DNA of 64,000 nt from an uncultured Oscillospiraceae bacterium (GTDB lineage Bacteria; Bacillota; Clostridia; Oscillospirales; Oscillospiraceae). The translations under genes were made by a program, and so were the position numbers. Of the stretch, positions 56,598 to 64,000 are shown one piece after another. Every line of letters starts with the position of its first letter. The stretch's first letter is position 1. The stretch lies in contig CAJTUE010000004.1 of assembly GCA_910579775.1 (NCBI GenBank), positions 127,033 to 191,032 on the forward strand, written 5' to 3'. The notes below the pieces were generated by a model. It saw only the letters and a program-made list of their open reading frames with translations, was not told where the DNA came from and ran no database searches.

Positions 56598-57811
56598 ACC
56601 TTAGCGCCCTCCTTTACGTTTTTGGTGACCATAGCCGCAGGGGCGACGGTGGCGTTTTTGCCCACCTTTACGCCCTGGGCCACAACTGCGATGTCCCAGC
56701 TGCCGTCTTCCTTTTCAGCGGGAGGCGCGCCCACAACGGCGCCGGATTCAATGACCGCGTCTTCGGCCACGATGGCGTAATCCACGCGGCTGCCGGCCTT
56801 GACCACCGCGCCGGGCATCAGGATGGAATAGTGCACGCTGGCACCGGGCTCTACGGTGACCGAGTGGAAGAGCACACTGTGGTCCACCTCGCCCTCCACC
56901 TGGCAACCGCCGGTAAGGAGGGAGTGGGTGACCTTGGCGTCCTCGCCCACGAAATGGGGCGGCTTGGTCGGGGTGCGGGCGTAGATGGTCCAGTCGTCCT
57001 CGTCGGAGAGGTTGATGCCCGCGTCGGAAGAGAGCATGTCCATGTTGGCGTCCCAGAGGGAATCAATGGTGCCCACGTCCCGCCAGTAGCCCTTAAAGCG
57101 GTAGGCGGTGAGGATCTCCTTCTTGGCCAGCATGGCGGGGATGATGTTCTTGCCGAAGTCATTGGAGCTGTTGGGGTCGGCGTCGTCATCCAGAAGATAC
57201 TTGCGCAGCTTGGACCAGGTAAAGATGTAGATGCCCATGGATGCCAGATTGCTCTTGGGTTTCTTGGGCTTTTCCTCAAATTCGTAGATCTGGTCGTTTT
57301 CGTTAACATTCATGATGCCGAACCGGCTGGCCTCCTCCATGGTGACCTCCAGCACGGAGATGGTGCAGGCGGCGCCCATCCTCTTGTGGTGTTCCAGCAT
57401 CTTGGCGTAGTCCATCTTGTAAATGTGATCGCCCGAGAGGATGAGCACATACTCGGGGTCGTACTGGTCGATGAAGTTGATGTTCTGGCAGATGGCGTTG
57501 GCAGTGCCCTTGTACCAGGAGCCTTCCTCATTTTCACCCAAATAGGGGGGGAGGATGTGGACGCCGCCGTCAGAGCGGTCTAGATCCCAGGGCTGACCAT
57601 TGCCGATGTAGGAGTTCAACTCCAGGGGGCGGTACTGGGTGAGAACGCCAACGGTGTCGATGCCGGAGTTGACGCAGTTGGAAAGGGGGAAGTCGATGAT
57701 GCGGTACTTGCCCCCAAAGGGGACGGCGGGCTTTGCCACGTGACGGGTCAGAGCTTTGAGACGACTGCCCTGACCGCCTGCCAGCAGCATGGCGACACAT
57801 TCTTTTTTCAC
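56594..57811 (-). CDS. glgC: Glucose-1-phosphate adenylyltransferase, catalytic subunit
   Basis: 405 residues. It makes ADP-glucose from glucose-1-phosphate and ATP. The catalytic loop LAGGQGSRLKALT (about 11-23) and the PAVPFGGKYRIIDFPLSNCVNSGIDTVGVLTQY stretch (about 29-61) are intact; Asp in ILSGDHIYKMDY (about 133-144) and Glu/Lys in FEEKPKKPKSN (about 177-187) follow. The C-terminal beta-helix has hexapeptide repeats. It is coupled to glgB by a 4-bp overlap and to glgD by 4 bp. Confidence 0.97.
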   Translation of the reverse strand: MKKECVAMLLAGGQGSRLKALTRHVAKPAVPFGGKYRIIDFPLSNCVNSGIDTVGVLTQYRPLELNSYIGNGQPWDLDRSDGGVHILPPYLGENEEGSWYKGTANAICQNINFIDQYDPEYVLILSGDHIYKMDYAKMLEHHKRMGAACTISVLEVTMEEASRFGIMNVNENDQIYEFEEKPKKPKSNLASMGIYIFTWSKLRKYLLDDDADPNSSNDFGKNIIPAMLAKKEILTAYRFKGYWRDVGTIDSLWDANMDMLSSDAGINLSDEDDWTIYARTPTKPPHFVGEDAKVTHSLLTGGCQVEGEVDHSVLFHSVTVEPGASVHYSILMPGAVVKAGSRVDYAIVAEDAVIESGAVVGAPPAEKEDGSWDIAVVAQGVKVGKNATVAPAAMVTKNVKEGAKV

Positions 57812-60042
57812 GGCTTCTTCACATCCTTCTTCACATCTTTTTTCGCGGCGACGGGTGCCGCAGTGGGAACAGGCTTTTCGATCACCTTCTCCGGGGCCTT
57901 GACCGGCGCGGGAGCCTTGACCGGCTCGGGCTTTTTCGCGGCGGGCTTGACCACGACCTTCAGGGGAACCCTAACAGGCTCGGGCTTTTTCTCAGCAGGC
58001 TTCACATCGGCCTTGACGGGCCCGAGTTTTTTCACGGTGGGCTTGGCCACGGCCTTCGGGGGAGCCTTAACAGGCTCGGCCTTCTTCTCAACAGGCTTCA
58101 CGGCCGCGGGCTTGGCCGCCTTCTTGGCGGCGGGCTTCTTAGGGGTCTCCTTCTTGGTGCAGGCCAGGATCATGGTGGACATGGGCGGGATGGTCAGCGA
58201 CAGAGACTGCTCACGGCCGTGCATGGGCTCCTTGGCGGTCTTGAGCTTGCCCTTGGGGGCACGGTCCTCGCCGCCAAAGGCGGCGTCGTCGGAAGAGAAG
58301 AGCACTTCGTATTGTCCGGCCTCGGGAACGCCCACGCGGTAATCCTGACGCAGAACGGGGGAGAAATTGCATACCACCATGACCCACTTGCCCTTTTTGT
58401 CCCGGCGGATAAAGGAGGCCACATTGTTTTGGTTGTCGTCGGCGCACAGCCACTCGAAGCCCTCCCAGGAGAAGTCCTGCTCCCAGAGGGCGGGGGTCTT
58501 CAGGTAGAAGTCGTTGAGGGCCTTGAAATAGGCGTGGAGCTGGCGGTGCTGGAGGCAGTTGGGGGTGGCAGGGTCAATGAGGTGCCAGTCCAGAGAGGAC
58601 TCAAAGTGCCACTCGTTCCACTGGCCGAACTCGCTACCCATCATGGTGAGCTTCTTGCCCGGATGGGTCATCATGTAGCCGTAGAAGGCGCGCACGCCCT
58701 GGAACTGCTCTTCGTACTTGCCGGGCATCTTGTTGAGGAAGGAACCCTTCATATGTACCACCTCGTCGTGGCTCAGAGGAAGGACAAAGTTTTCCGAAAA
58801 AGCATACATAAAGGAGAAGGTAATATCCTTGTGGTTGAACTGACGGAAATAGGGGTCCAGCTTCATGTAGTGGGTGATGTCGTTCATCCAGCCCATGTTC
58901 CACTTGAGGTTGAAGCCCAGGCCGCCCTCCAGGCCGCCCTTACCCACGGGCTTGGACACGTTGGGCCAGGCGGTGGATTCCTCCGCGATCATCAGGCAAC
59001 CGGGGTGCAGGGAGAACATGTGCTGGTTGAGCTTCTGAAGGAAGTCCACCGCCTCCAGGTTCTCGTGTCCGCCGTTGATGTTGGGCATCCACTCGCCGGC
59101 GCGGCGGCTGTAATCCAGATACAGCATGGAAGCCACCGCGTCCACCCGCAGACCGTCGATGTGATACTCCTGCATCCAGAAGTTGGCGGAGGAGAAGAGA
59201 AAGGAACGGACCTCATGACGGGCATAGTCGAAGACCATGGTGCCCCAGTCCTTGTGCTCACCCTTGCGGGAATCGGCGTATTCATAGGTGGGGGAGCCGT
59301 CAAACTGATAGAGGCCGAAGGCGTCCCGGGGGAAGTGGGCAGGGACCCAGTCCAGGATCACGCCTACCCCGGCCTGATGGAGCTTGTCGATCAAGTACAT
59401 AAGGTCGTGGGGGGTGCCATAGCGGCTGGTGGCGGCAAAGTAGCCGGTGCACTGATAGCCCCAGGAGGCGTCCAGAGGATACTCGGTGATGGGCATCAAC
59501 TCCACATGGGTGAAGCCCATTTCCTTCACGTAGCCGGGCAACTGCTCGGCCATGTCGCGGTAGGAGAGAAATTCACCGTCCTGCGTGCGCCGCCAGGAGC
59601 CTAGGTGGATCTCGTAGATGTTGGCGGGAGCGTCGTAGATGGGGGTGGCGGCCCGGCGCTTAAGCCAGGCGGCGTCGCCCCACTTGTAGCCCGCCAGGTC
59701 ATAGAGCTTGGAGGCGGTGCCGGGGCGGGTCTCGGCGTGGAAGGCGTAGGGGTCGGCCTTAAAACGGACCTGGCCGTCGGAGCCGGTGATGGCGTATTTA
59801 TAGATGTCATACTGCTCCAGACCGTCCACATGGACCTCCCAAATGCCGTCGCCCAGGGGGAACATGGTGTTGGCCTTATCATTCCAGCCGTTGAAGTCGC
59901 CCACGAGGGAGACTGCCTTGGCGGCGGGAGCCCAGACCCGGAAGGTCCAGCCTTTTTTCTCGGGGTGCGCGCCCAAATAGGAGTAGGCGTCTACCGCGCT
60001 GCCCGCGGTAAATTCGGGGAATCTGTGTTTTTTTGTACTCAT
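57808..60042 (-). CDS. glgB: 1,4-alpha-glucan branching enzyme with long Lys/Pro/Ala tail
   Basis: 744 residues from the ATG at 60042 (AGGAGG upstream; the longer start at 60063 overlaps the SD). CBM48 is at about 25-115, then the GH13 catalytic domain: LRVDAVASMLYLDY (nucleophile Asp), MIAEESTAW (acid-base Glu) and PLSHDEVVHMKGS (third acidic residue). The fold ends near residue 629 (MSTMILACTK). The final 115 residues are a low-complexity K/P/A tail with repeated K-P-x-E-K-K-x-E-P-V-K/R-x-P blocks, not part of normal GlgB. It introduces alpha-1,6 branches and is the first gene of the glycogen operon. Confidence 0.96.
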   Translation of the reverse strand: MSTKKHRFPEFTAGSAVDAYSYLGAHPEKKGWTFRVWAPAAKAVSLVGDFNGWNDKANTMFPLGDGIWEVHVDGLEQYDIYKYAITGSDGQVRFKADPYAFHAETRPGTASKLYDLAGYKWGDAAWLKRRAATPIYDAPANIYEIHLGSWRRTQDGEFLSYRDMAEQLPGYVKEMGFTHVELMPITEYPLDASWGYQCTGYFAATSRYGTPHDLMYLIDKLHQAGVGVILDWVPAHFPRDAFGLYQFDGSPTYEYADSRKGEHKDWGTMVFDYARHEVRSFLFSSANFWMQEYHIDGLRVDAVASMLYLDYSRRAGEWMPNINGGHENLEAVDFLQKLNQHMFSLHPGCLMIAEESTAWPNVSKPVGKGGLEGGLGFNLKWNMGWMNDITHYMKLDPYFRQFNHKDITFSFMYAFSENFVLPLSHDEVVHMKGSFLNKMPGKYEEQFQGVRAFYGYMMTHPGKKLTMMGSEFGQWNEWHFESSLDWHLIDPATPNCLQHRQLHAYFKALNDFYLKTPALWEQDFSWEGFEWLCADDNQNNVASFIRRDKKGKWVMVVCNFSPVLRQDYRVGVPEAGQYEVLFSSDDAAFGGEDRAPKGKLKTAKEPMHGREQSLSLTIPPMSTMILACTKKETPKKPAAKKAAKPAAVKPVEKKAEPVKAPPKAVAKPTVKKLGPVKADVKPAEKKPEPVRVPLKVVVKPAAKKPEPVKAPAPVKAPEKVIEKPVPTAAPVAAKKDVKKDVKKP

Positions 60043-60156
60043 TCCGTGCCTCCTGACTGGCAAAGCGCTTCCTTTGCCTCTCTATTAGTCGGATTTTGAA
60101 AAATTGGGTCAAATCATACAGAGAGAAAGAGATATAATCCGCCCATCTTTGTGGAT

Positions 60157-60185
60157 ATTATACAGCACAGGAAGGAGGCCGTCAA
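60157..60185 (-). promoter_or_regulatory. Promoter of the glgBCDA operon
   Basis: On the minus strand, TTGACG (60185-60180), 17 bp and TATAAT (60162-60157). It lies between the stop of the ClpP-like gene and glgB, giving a leader of about 110 nt. Confidence 0.85.
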
Positions 60186-60200
60186 GGGTCAAGCCGTTTT

Positions 60201-60923
60201 TTATTTTTTCTCTACATTTTGCCGGGCAATCATGGAATGAAGGCAGTCCAAGGCGTCAGAGAGCCCGCCGATGGCGTCGATGAGGCCCCGTTCCACCGCT
60301 TCTTGCCCATAGATGACGCTACCCACGTCGGCGGCCAGCTCGCCGGTGCGGAGCATGAGGCGGGTGAAGTCCTCCCGGGCGACATGGGAATTGGTCACAA
60401 CAAACTCAATGATGCGCTCTTGGATGCGCTCAAAATAATTAAAGGTCTGGGGTACGGCGATGACCAGACCGTTGAGGCGAACGGGGTGGATGGTCATAGC
60501 CGCGGAGGGGACAATGAAGGACTTTTTTGCCGACACCGCCAGAGGCACGCCAATGGAATGGCCGCCGCCCAGCACCAGAGAGACGGTGGGCTTTTTCATC
60601 CCCGCGATTAGCTCCGCGATAGCAAGGCCCGCCTCAATGTCGCCGCCCACGGTATTGAGGAGCACCAGCAGGCCGTCCACATCCTCGCTTTCCTCCACTG
60701 CCGCCAGCAGGGGGAGGACGTGCTCATATTTGGTGGCCTTGGCATTGGAGGGCAGCTCCTGGTGGCCCTCGATCTGGCCCACGATGGTGAGCGTGTGGAT
60801 GGAGCCCCGGGAGGTACGGATGGTGGACGAGCCAAGATCCACGATGTCCTGGCGGAACTCGGCGGAACTGCCGCCTTGGCTGTCGTTGTCGCACTGGGGC
60901 GCGGTGGGGGTGGTTTCTTCCAT
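60201..60923 (-). CDS. tepA: ClpP-fold peptidase, TepA/YmfB-like
   Basis: About 240 residues from the ATG at 60923 (AGGAGGAC upstream; longer starts lack an SD). The ClpP/crotonase fold is shown by IHTLTIVGQIEGHQELPS, VDGLLVLLNTVGGDIEAGLAIAELI (about 83-107), the nucleophile region GGGHSIGVPLAVSA (about 120-133) and TIHPVRLNGLVIAVPQ with the catalytic His. The long N-terminal polar leader resembles TepA/YmfB of Firmicutes, proposed to help protein translocation by degrading signal peptides. Its 3' end lies just upstream of the glgB promoter. Confidence 0.88.
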   Translation of the reverse strand: MEETTPTAPQCDNDSQGGSSAEFRQDIVDLGSSTIRTSRGSIHTLTIVGQIEGHQELPSNAKATKYEHVLPLLAAVEESEDVDGLLVLLNTVGGDIEAGLAIAELIAGMKKPTVSLVLGGGHSIGVPLAVSAKKSFIVPSAAMTIHPVRLNGLVIAVPQTFNYFERIQERIIEFVVTNSHVAREDFTRLMLRTGELAADVGSVIYGQEAVERGLIDAIGGLSDALDCLHSMIARQNVEKK

Positions 60924-61006
60924 AAAAGTCCTCCTGACACAGTTTTCCTTAGTATGGCGAAAACCGGGGAGGGCATACATTTTAAACAAGGCTTCTATGT
61001 TTCACC

Positions 61007-61035
61007 TTGCGCCATTGAGGGAAAAGGACTATAAT
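61007..61035 (+). promoter_or_regulatory. Promoter of metA
   Basis: TTGCGC (61007-61012), 17 bp and TATAAT (61030-61035). The ATG follows 33 nt after the -10, so there is no room for a SAM or T-box riboswitch in the leader. Confidence 0.7.
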
Positions 61036-61067
61036 AGTTTATTGAAATGATTTTAGGAGGTAGGCCC

Positions 61068-61979
61068 ATGCCCATTCGCATCCCGGACTCCCTGCCCGCC
61101 CGCGAGGCGCTGGACGCGGAGAACATCTTCACCATGACCGAATACCGGGCGTTCCATCAGGACATCCGCCCCTTAAAGGTGCTCATCCTCAACCTCATGC
61201 CCACCAAGATCGTCACCGAGACCCAGCTGCTGCGCAAGCTGTCCAACACGCCGCTTCAGATCCAAGTGGAGCTGCTGCAGACAGCCAGCTACGTGGGGCA
61301 TTACACCGACGTGTCTCATTTGGAATCCTTCTACACCACCTTTGAGCAGATCAAGGACAACAAATATGACGGCCTTATCATCACCGGCGCGCCGGTGGAG
61401 AACCTGGAGTTTGAGGAGGTGGACTACTGGCCGGAGCTGTGCGAGATCATGGCGTGGTCCAAGACCCACGTCCACTCCACCTTCCACATCTGCTGGGGGG
61501 CGCAGGCGGGGCTGTTTTACCACTACGGCATTCCCAAGCGGCCTCTGGACAAAAAGCTGTTCGGGGTGTTTCCACATCAGGTACTAAAGCCCAATGCGCC
61601 GCTGTTTCGCGGCTTCGACGACGTGTTCTACGCCCCCCACTCCCGCTACACCGAGGTTTGGGAGGCGGACATCCTCCGCGCGGGGCTGGAGGTGCTGGCC
61701 CGGTCAGAGGAAGCGGGAGTGTTCTTGGCCAAGACAGAGGACTCGAGGCAGTTCTTTGTCACCGGCCACCCGGAGTACGACCCGGACACCCTGGCCAAGG
61801 AGTATCAGCGCGACCGGGACAAGGGGCTGGATATCGCGGTGCCCGCCCACTATTTCCCCGGCGACGACCCGACGAAGGAGCCCATCGTCCGCTGGCGTTC
61901 GGCGGCCCAGCTTTTGTATACCAACTGGCTCAACTACTACGTATATCAGACCACACCCTATGATGTCCGTAATATATAA
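61068..61979 (+). CDS. metA: Homoserine O-acyltransferase
   Basis: 303 residues from the ATG at 61068 (AGGAGG 7 nt upstream). It acylates homoserine as the first step of methionine synthesis. Motifs: LNLMPTKIVTETQLLR (about 44-59), VEYWPELCEIM-type stretch (VDYWPELCEIMAW), HICWGAQAGLFYHYGIPKR with the nucleophile Cys at about 142, YTEVWEADI region, then VTGHPEYDPDTL with the catalytic His and Glu (about 235-237). Whether it uses acetyl- or succinyl-CoA depends on one residue that I cannot assign; most Firmicutes versions use acetyl-CoA. Confidence 0.95.
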   Translation: MPIRIPDSLPAREALDAENIFTMTEYRAFHQDIRPLKVLILNLMPTKIVTETQLLRKLSNTPLQIQVELLQTASYVGHYTDVSHLESFYTTFEQIKDNKYDGLIITGAPVENLEFEEVDYWPELCEIMAWSKTHVHSTFHICWGAQAGLFYHYGIPKRPLDKKLFGVFPHQVLKPNAPLFRGFDDVFYAPHSRYTEVWEADILRAGLEVLARSEEAGVFLAKTEDSRQFFVTGHPEYDPDTLAKEYQRDRDKGLDIAVPAHYFPGDDPTKEPIVRWRSAAQLLYTNWLNYYVYQTTPYDVRNI

Positions 61980-61993
61980 AGGAGGAAGCACAA

Positions 61994-63502
61994 ATGAAAA
62001 AGGCAACGAAGAAGCTGGTGGCCCTGTTGCTGTGCGTGGCGCTGGGGGTGGGGCTGGTCCCTGCCATGGCCGCCAGTCCGGTGTGCTTCCCGGAGTTTCA
62101 GGAAAATGTGGGAGTGGGGATGAAGGCGGACAAGCCCTGGCCCGACTACGGGGAATACCACGTCATCGTTCGGGCCGAGCGGGACGCCTCCCGCCCCAAC
62201 GGCGCCCGGCGCAACTGCGTCACCGTGCGGTGGGACTCCGCCCTGCGGCCGGAGGGCTCGACCTTTACGGCGACCCCTGAAAAGGGGGACGACCGGCCTT
62301 CCAACACGGATTAGGGAGAGACCGACGGAAACAAGGTGGGCAACTCCAGCAACACCTTCCAGAGTCTGGACTCTGCCATGGGGTACTATCTGACCTGCTT
62401 TGATGATATCCAGTATGAGGACACGAGCAAGGACCCTGTTTCCTACGATGAGCTGTTCCGGATCGCCCAGGAATGTGGATATGCTGGTGGGCGAGGACAA
62501 TTTCTACCTGATCTCCCGGCGAAAGGACGGCCAGTTGGTCACCCGGGAGGACACCCATGGGGGCGAAGCTGGGTAGCGCGGAGCGTCCGCCGGAAAAGGT
62601 AACGGCGGTGCTGGGCATCGGCTTCAATAAGATGTGCGTCAACGACGACGTGGTTCAGGTGGACGACCAGAACGCCAATGTGTACCCCATCGCGGAGAAC
62701 AACCGCACTTTAGTGCCGGTGAGCCGCATCGTGGACGCCTTCGGCGGTACAAGCGCATGGGATTCCAAGACCAACACCACCTATACATTAGGCAACTGCA
62801 AGGTGAGCCACGTCATCGGCTCAAAGGACGTACTCATAAAAGGGCAGTCAGGTGCAAAAAAAGACCATGGAGGCTCCCTCCAAGGCGTTGAACAACCGCA
62901 CCTATGTGCCTGCGCGCTATGTGCTGGAGGGGCTGGGCCTGTGGGTGGGCTACGAGCCGACCTACCAGTTGGTGATCGTCTCCAATGAGAGTCAGGCGGG
63001 GGAGGACCTGGTCGAGCTGGCGGAGAGCCAGCGGCTGTTTGCGTCCGAGGACGTGCCTGAGACCGCCCGGAAGTATGTGGAGCACTACACCATCGACGGC
63101 TTCAACTACTCCATGGAGGTGGGGGAGGCCCTGACCCTCTATAACTCCTATAAATCCTCCGGCGACAACTACGCTTATAGCTGGGAGATCGTGGACGGCG
63201 GCGAGCTGGTGAAAGCGAATCGGAATCAGGCCACCTGCAGGTTCTACGCCAAGCGGCCCGGCACGGTCACCGTCAGGGCCTACGTGGATGAAAACTGGGG
63301 CGGCTACGGTGTGCACTACCGCAACAACACCGTCACCTACGAAATGACCATCACCATTACCCCCGCCACCAATCAGGGAAGCGCCGGGGGACTGATGCAC
63401 TGGGGGGCTTGCCCCTCCTGCAACGGCACGGGGAAGATCCGCTCCGGCACAAGGGAGATCACCTGCCCCACCTGTCTGGGACAAAAGCAGATCTTGCAGT
63501 AA
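61994..63502 (+). pseudogene. Broken secreted stalk-domain (copper amine oxidase-like) protein
   Basis: A signal peptide (MKKATKKLVALLLCVALGVGLVPAMA) starts a secreted protein that breaks four times: an in-frame TAG at 62312, a shift near 62475, another near 62570 and another near 62850. Reading across frames restores a conserved copper-amine-oxidase-N-like domain (VTAVLGIGFNKMCVNDDVVQ, NNRTLVPVSRIVDAFGGTSAWDSKT, then NNRTYVPARYVLEGLGLWVGYEPTYQLVIVS), a beta-sandwich and a C-terminal zinc-finger-like CPSCNGTGKI...CPTCLGQ. It is therefore a recently inactivated gene. Confidence 0.85.
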
Positions 63503-63557
63503 CAGATGATCTTCCCAAACCTCCGAAAAATTTTTTTGGATTTTGTGAAAAAAGTTC

Positions 63558-63586
63558 TTGACATTCCCGGTCGGCTTTGGTATAGT
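63558..63586 (+). promoter_or_regulatory. rRNA operon promoter
   Basis: TTGACA (63558-63563), 17 bp and TATAGT (63581-63586), preceded by an A/T-rich tract (63530-63555) that could be an UP element. Confidence 0.85.
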
Positions 63587-63587
63587 A

Positions 63588-63850
63588 GTCAGGCACTCAC
63601 CCCGAGGGGTGCGGTGCCTGACTGCTCCTTTTGGGGCGTGTACCTTGTAAATTAAACAACGTGAGAGAAAACGAAAAGCACCAGGAGTTGGGCAGTTCCA
63701 GAGCTGAAGCGAAAGCGAAGGGGAAGGGACTGCCGAACGAGAAGTTGTCAAAAGTGGAAACGCTTTTGGGCGACGGAAATTTCTTTGAAGCTGAGGAATC
63801 AGCTCAATGAATGATCAATGCATGGCCGGAAGGCTGTGTATAGATACCAT
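63588..63850 (+). other. rRNA leader with 5' hairpin
   Basis: The leader begins with a GTCAGGCAC/GTGCCTGAC hairpin (63588-63622) and continues about 230 nt of A/G-rich spacer without an ORF to the 16S gene. Its 3' part probably holds the processing stem shared with the 16S 3' side, which is outside the window. Confidence 0.6.

Positions 63851-64000
<150 letters not shown>

Noticed and set aside
53919..56780. 953-codon plus-strand ORF over glgA and glgD
   Set aside because: It is a frame shadow of the minus-strand glycogen genes with His/Val/Gly-rich low-information sequence and no SD.
58219..59604. 461-codon plus-strand ORF over glgB
   Set aside because: Shadow of glgB, with the same codon-bias signature as other antisense frames in this GC-rich region.

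Overview
The window looks like part of a chromosome from a gut-type Firmicute in class Clostridia, most likely the Oscillospiraceae (Flavonifractor/Lawsonibacter/Intestinimonas-like). The basis is a 16S rRNA 5' end at the right edge, a GlgC plus GlgD glycogen operon, Firmicutes-type operons (rimP-nusA-ylxR-ylxQ-infB, mini-RNase III, RqcH, alr-mazF) and high-GC core genes with Shine-Dalgarno (SD) sites close to AGGAGG. The taxonomic call is inference.

Region 1 (about 1-18.8 kb) is accessory DNA with visibly lower GC than the rest. It opens with a minus-strand operon whose six genes run off the left edge. In transcription order these are a resolvase-like protein lacking the catalytic serine, a large serine recombinase, two proteins that appear to share a domain with the recombinase C-terminus, and two ParB-like proteins. 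Next come an AbiEii/DUF6088-type toxin-antitoxin pair, divergent XRE regulators, a plus-strand run with two calcineurin-like phosphoesterases and several unknown proteins, another XRE gene, a run of small basic or unknown proteins, a small protein resembling a recombinase-domain linker, an XRE/zinc-ribbon plus membrane-protein pair with clear operator repeats, and a stand-alone resolvase domain. A perfect terminator and a hairpin cluster mark the change to core DNA near 18.8-19.0 kb.

Region 2 (19-44.9 kb) is mostly core: nagB-nagA, a cold-shock gene, a HAD phosphatase with an AAA ATPase, a secreted leucine-rich-repeat protein, a strong promoter/terminator pair around a transcript of about 400 nt with no usable ORF, folA, nnrD, a lipoprotein, alr, mazF, mini-RNase III, rqcH, a DUF4190-type membrane protein, an lgt-like gene, ybaK, uvrB, pyrE, an SLH-domain surface protein, and the rimP-nusA-ylxR-ylxQ-infB operon.

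Region 3 (44.9-50.6 kb): the usual infB-rbfA junction is interrupted by a small cassette, consisting of a minus-strand ORF with no proper stop, a divergent XRE regulator with a dyad operator, and a B12-binding-type radical SAM enzyme. The translation operon then resumes with rbfA, nrnA, truB and ribF. A decayed pair of the same kind (minus-strand small protein plus XRE) lies just after ribF.

Region 4 (50.6-64 kb): an XRE-membrane-zinc-ribbon regulator, then the glycogen genes on the minus strand (glgB-glgC-glgD-glgA, then glgP). GlgB carries an unusual Lys/Pro/Ala tail of about 115 residues. A ClpP/TepA-like protease, metA, a multiply broken secreted stalk-domain gene and the start of an rRNA operon with a consensus promoter complete the window.

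No CRISPR array and no tRNA gene were seen.
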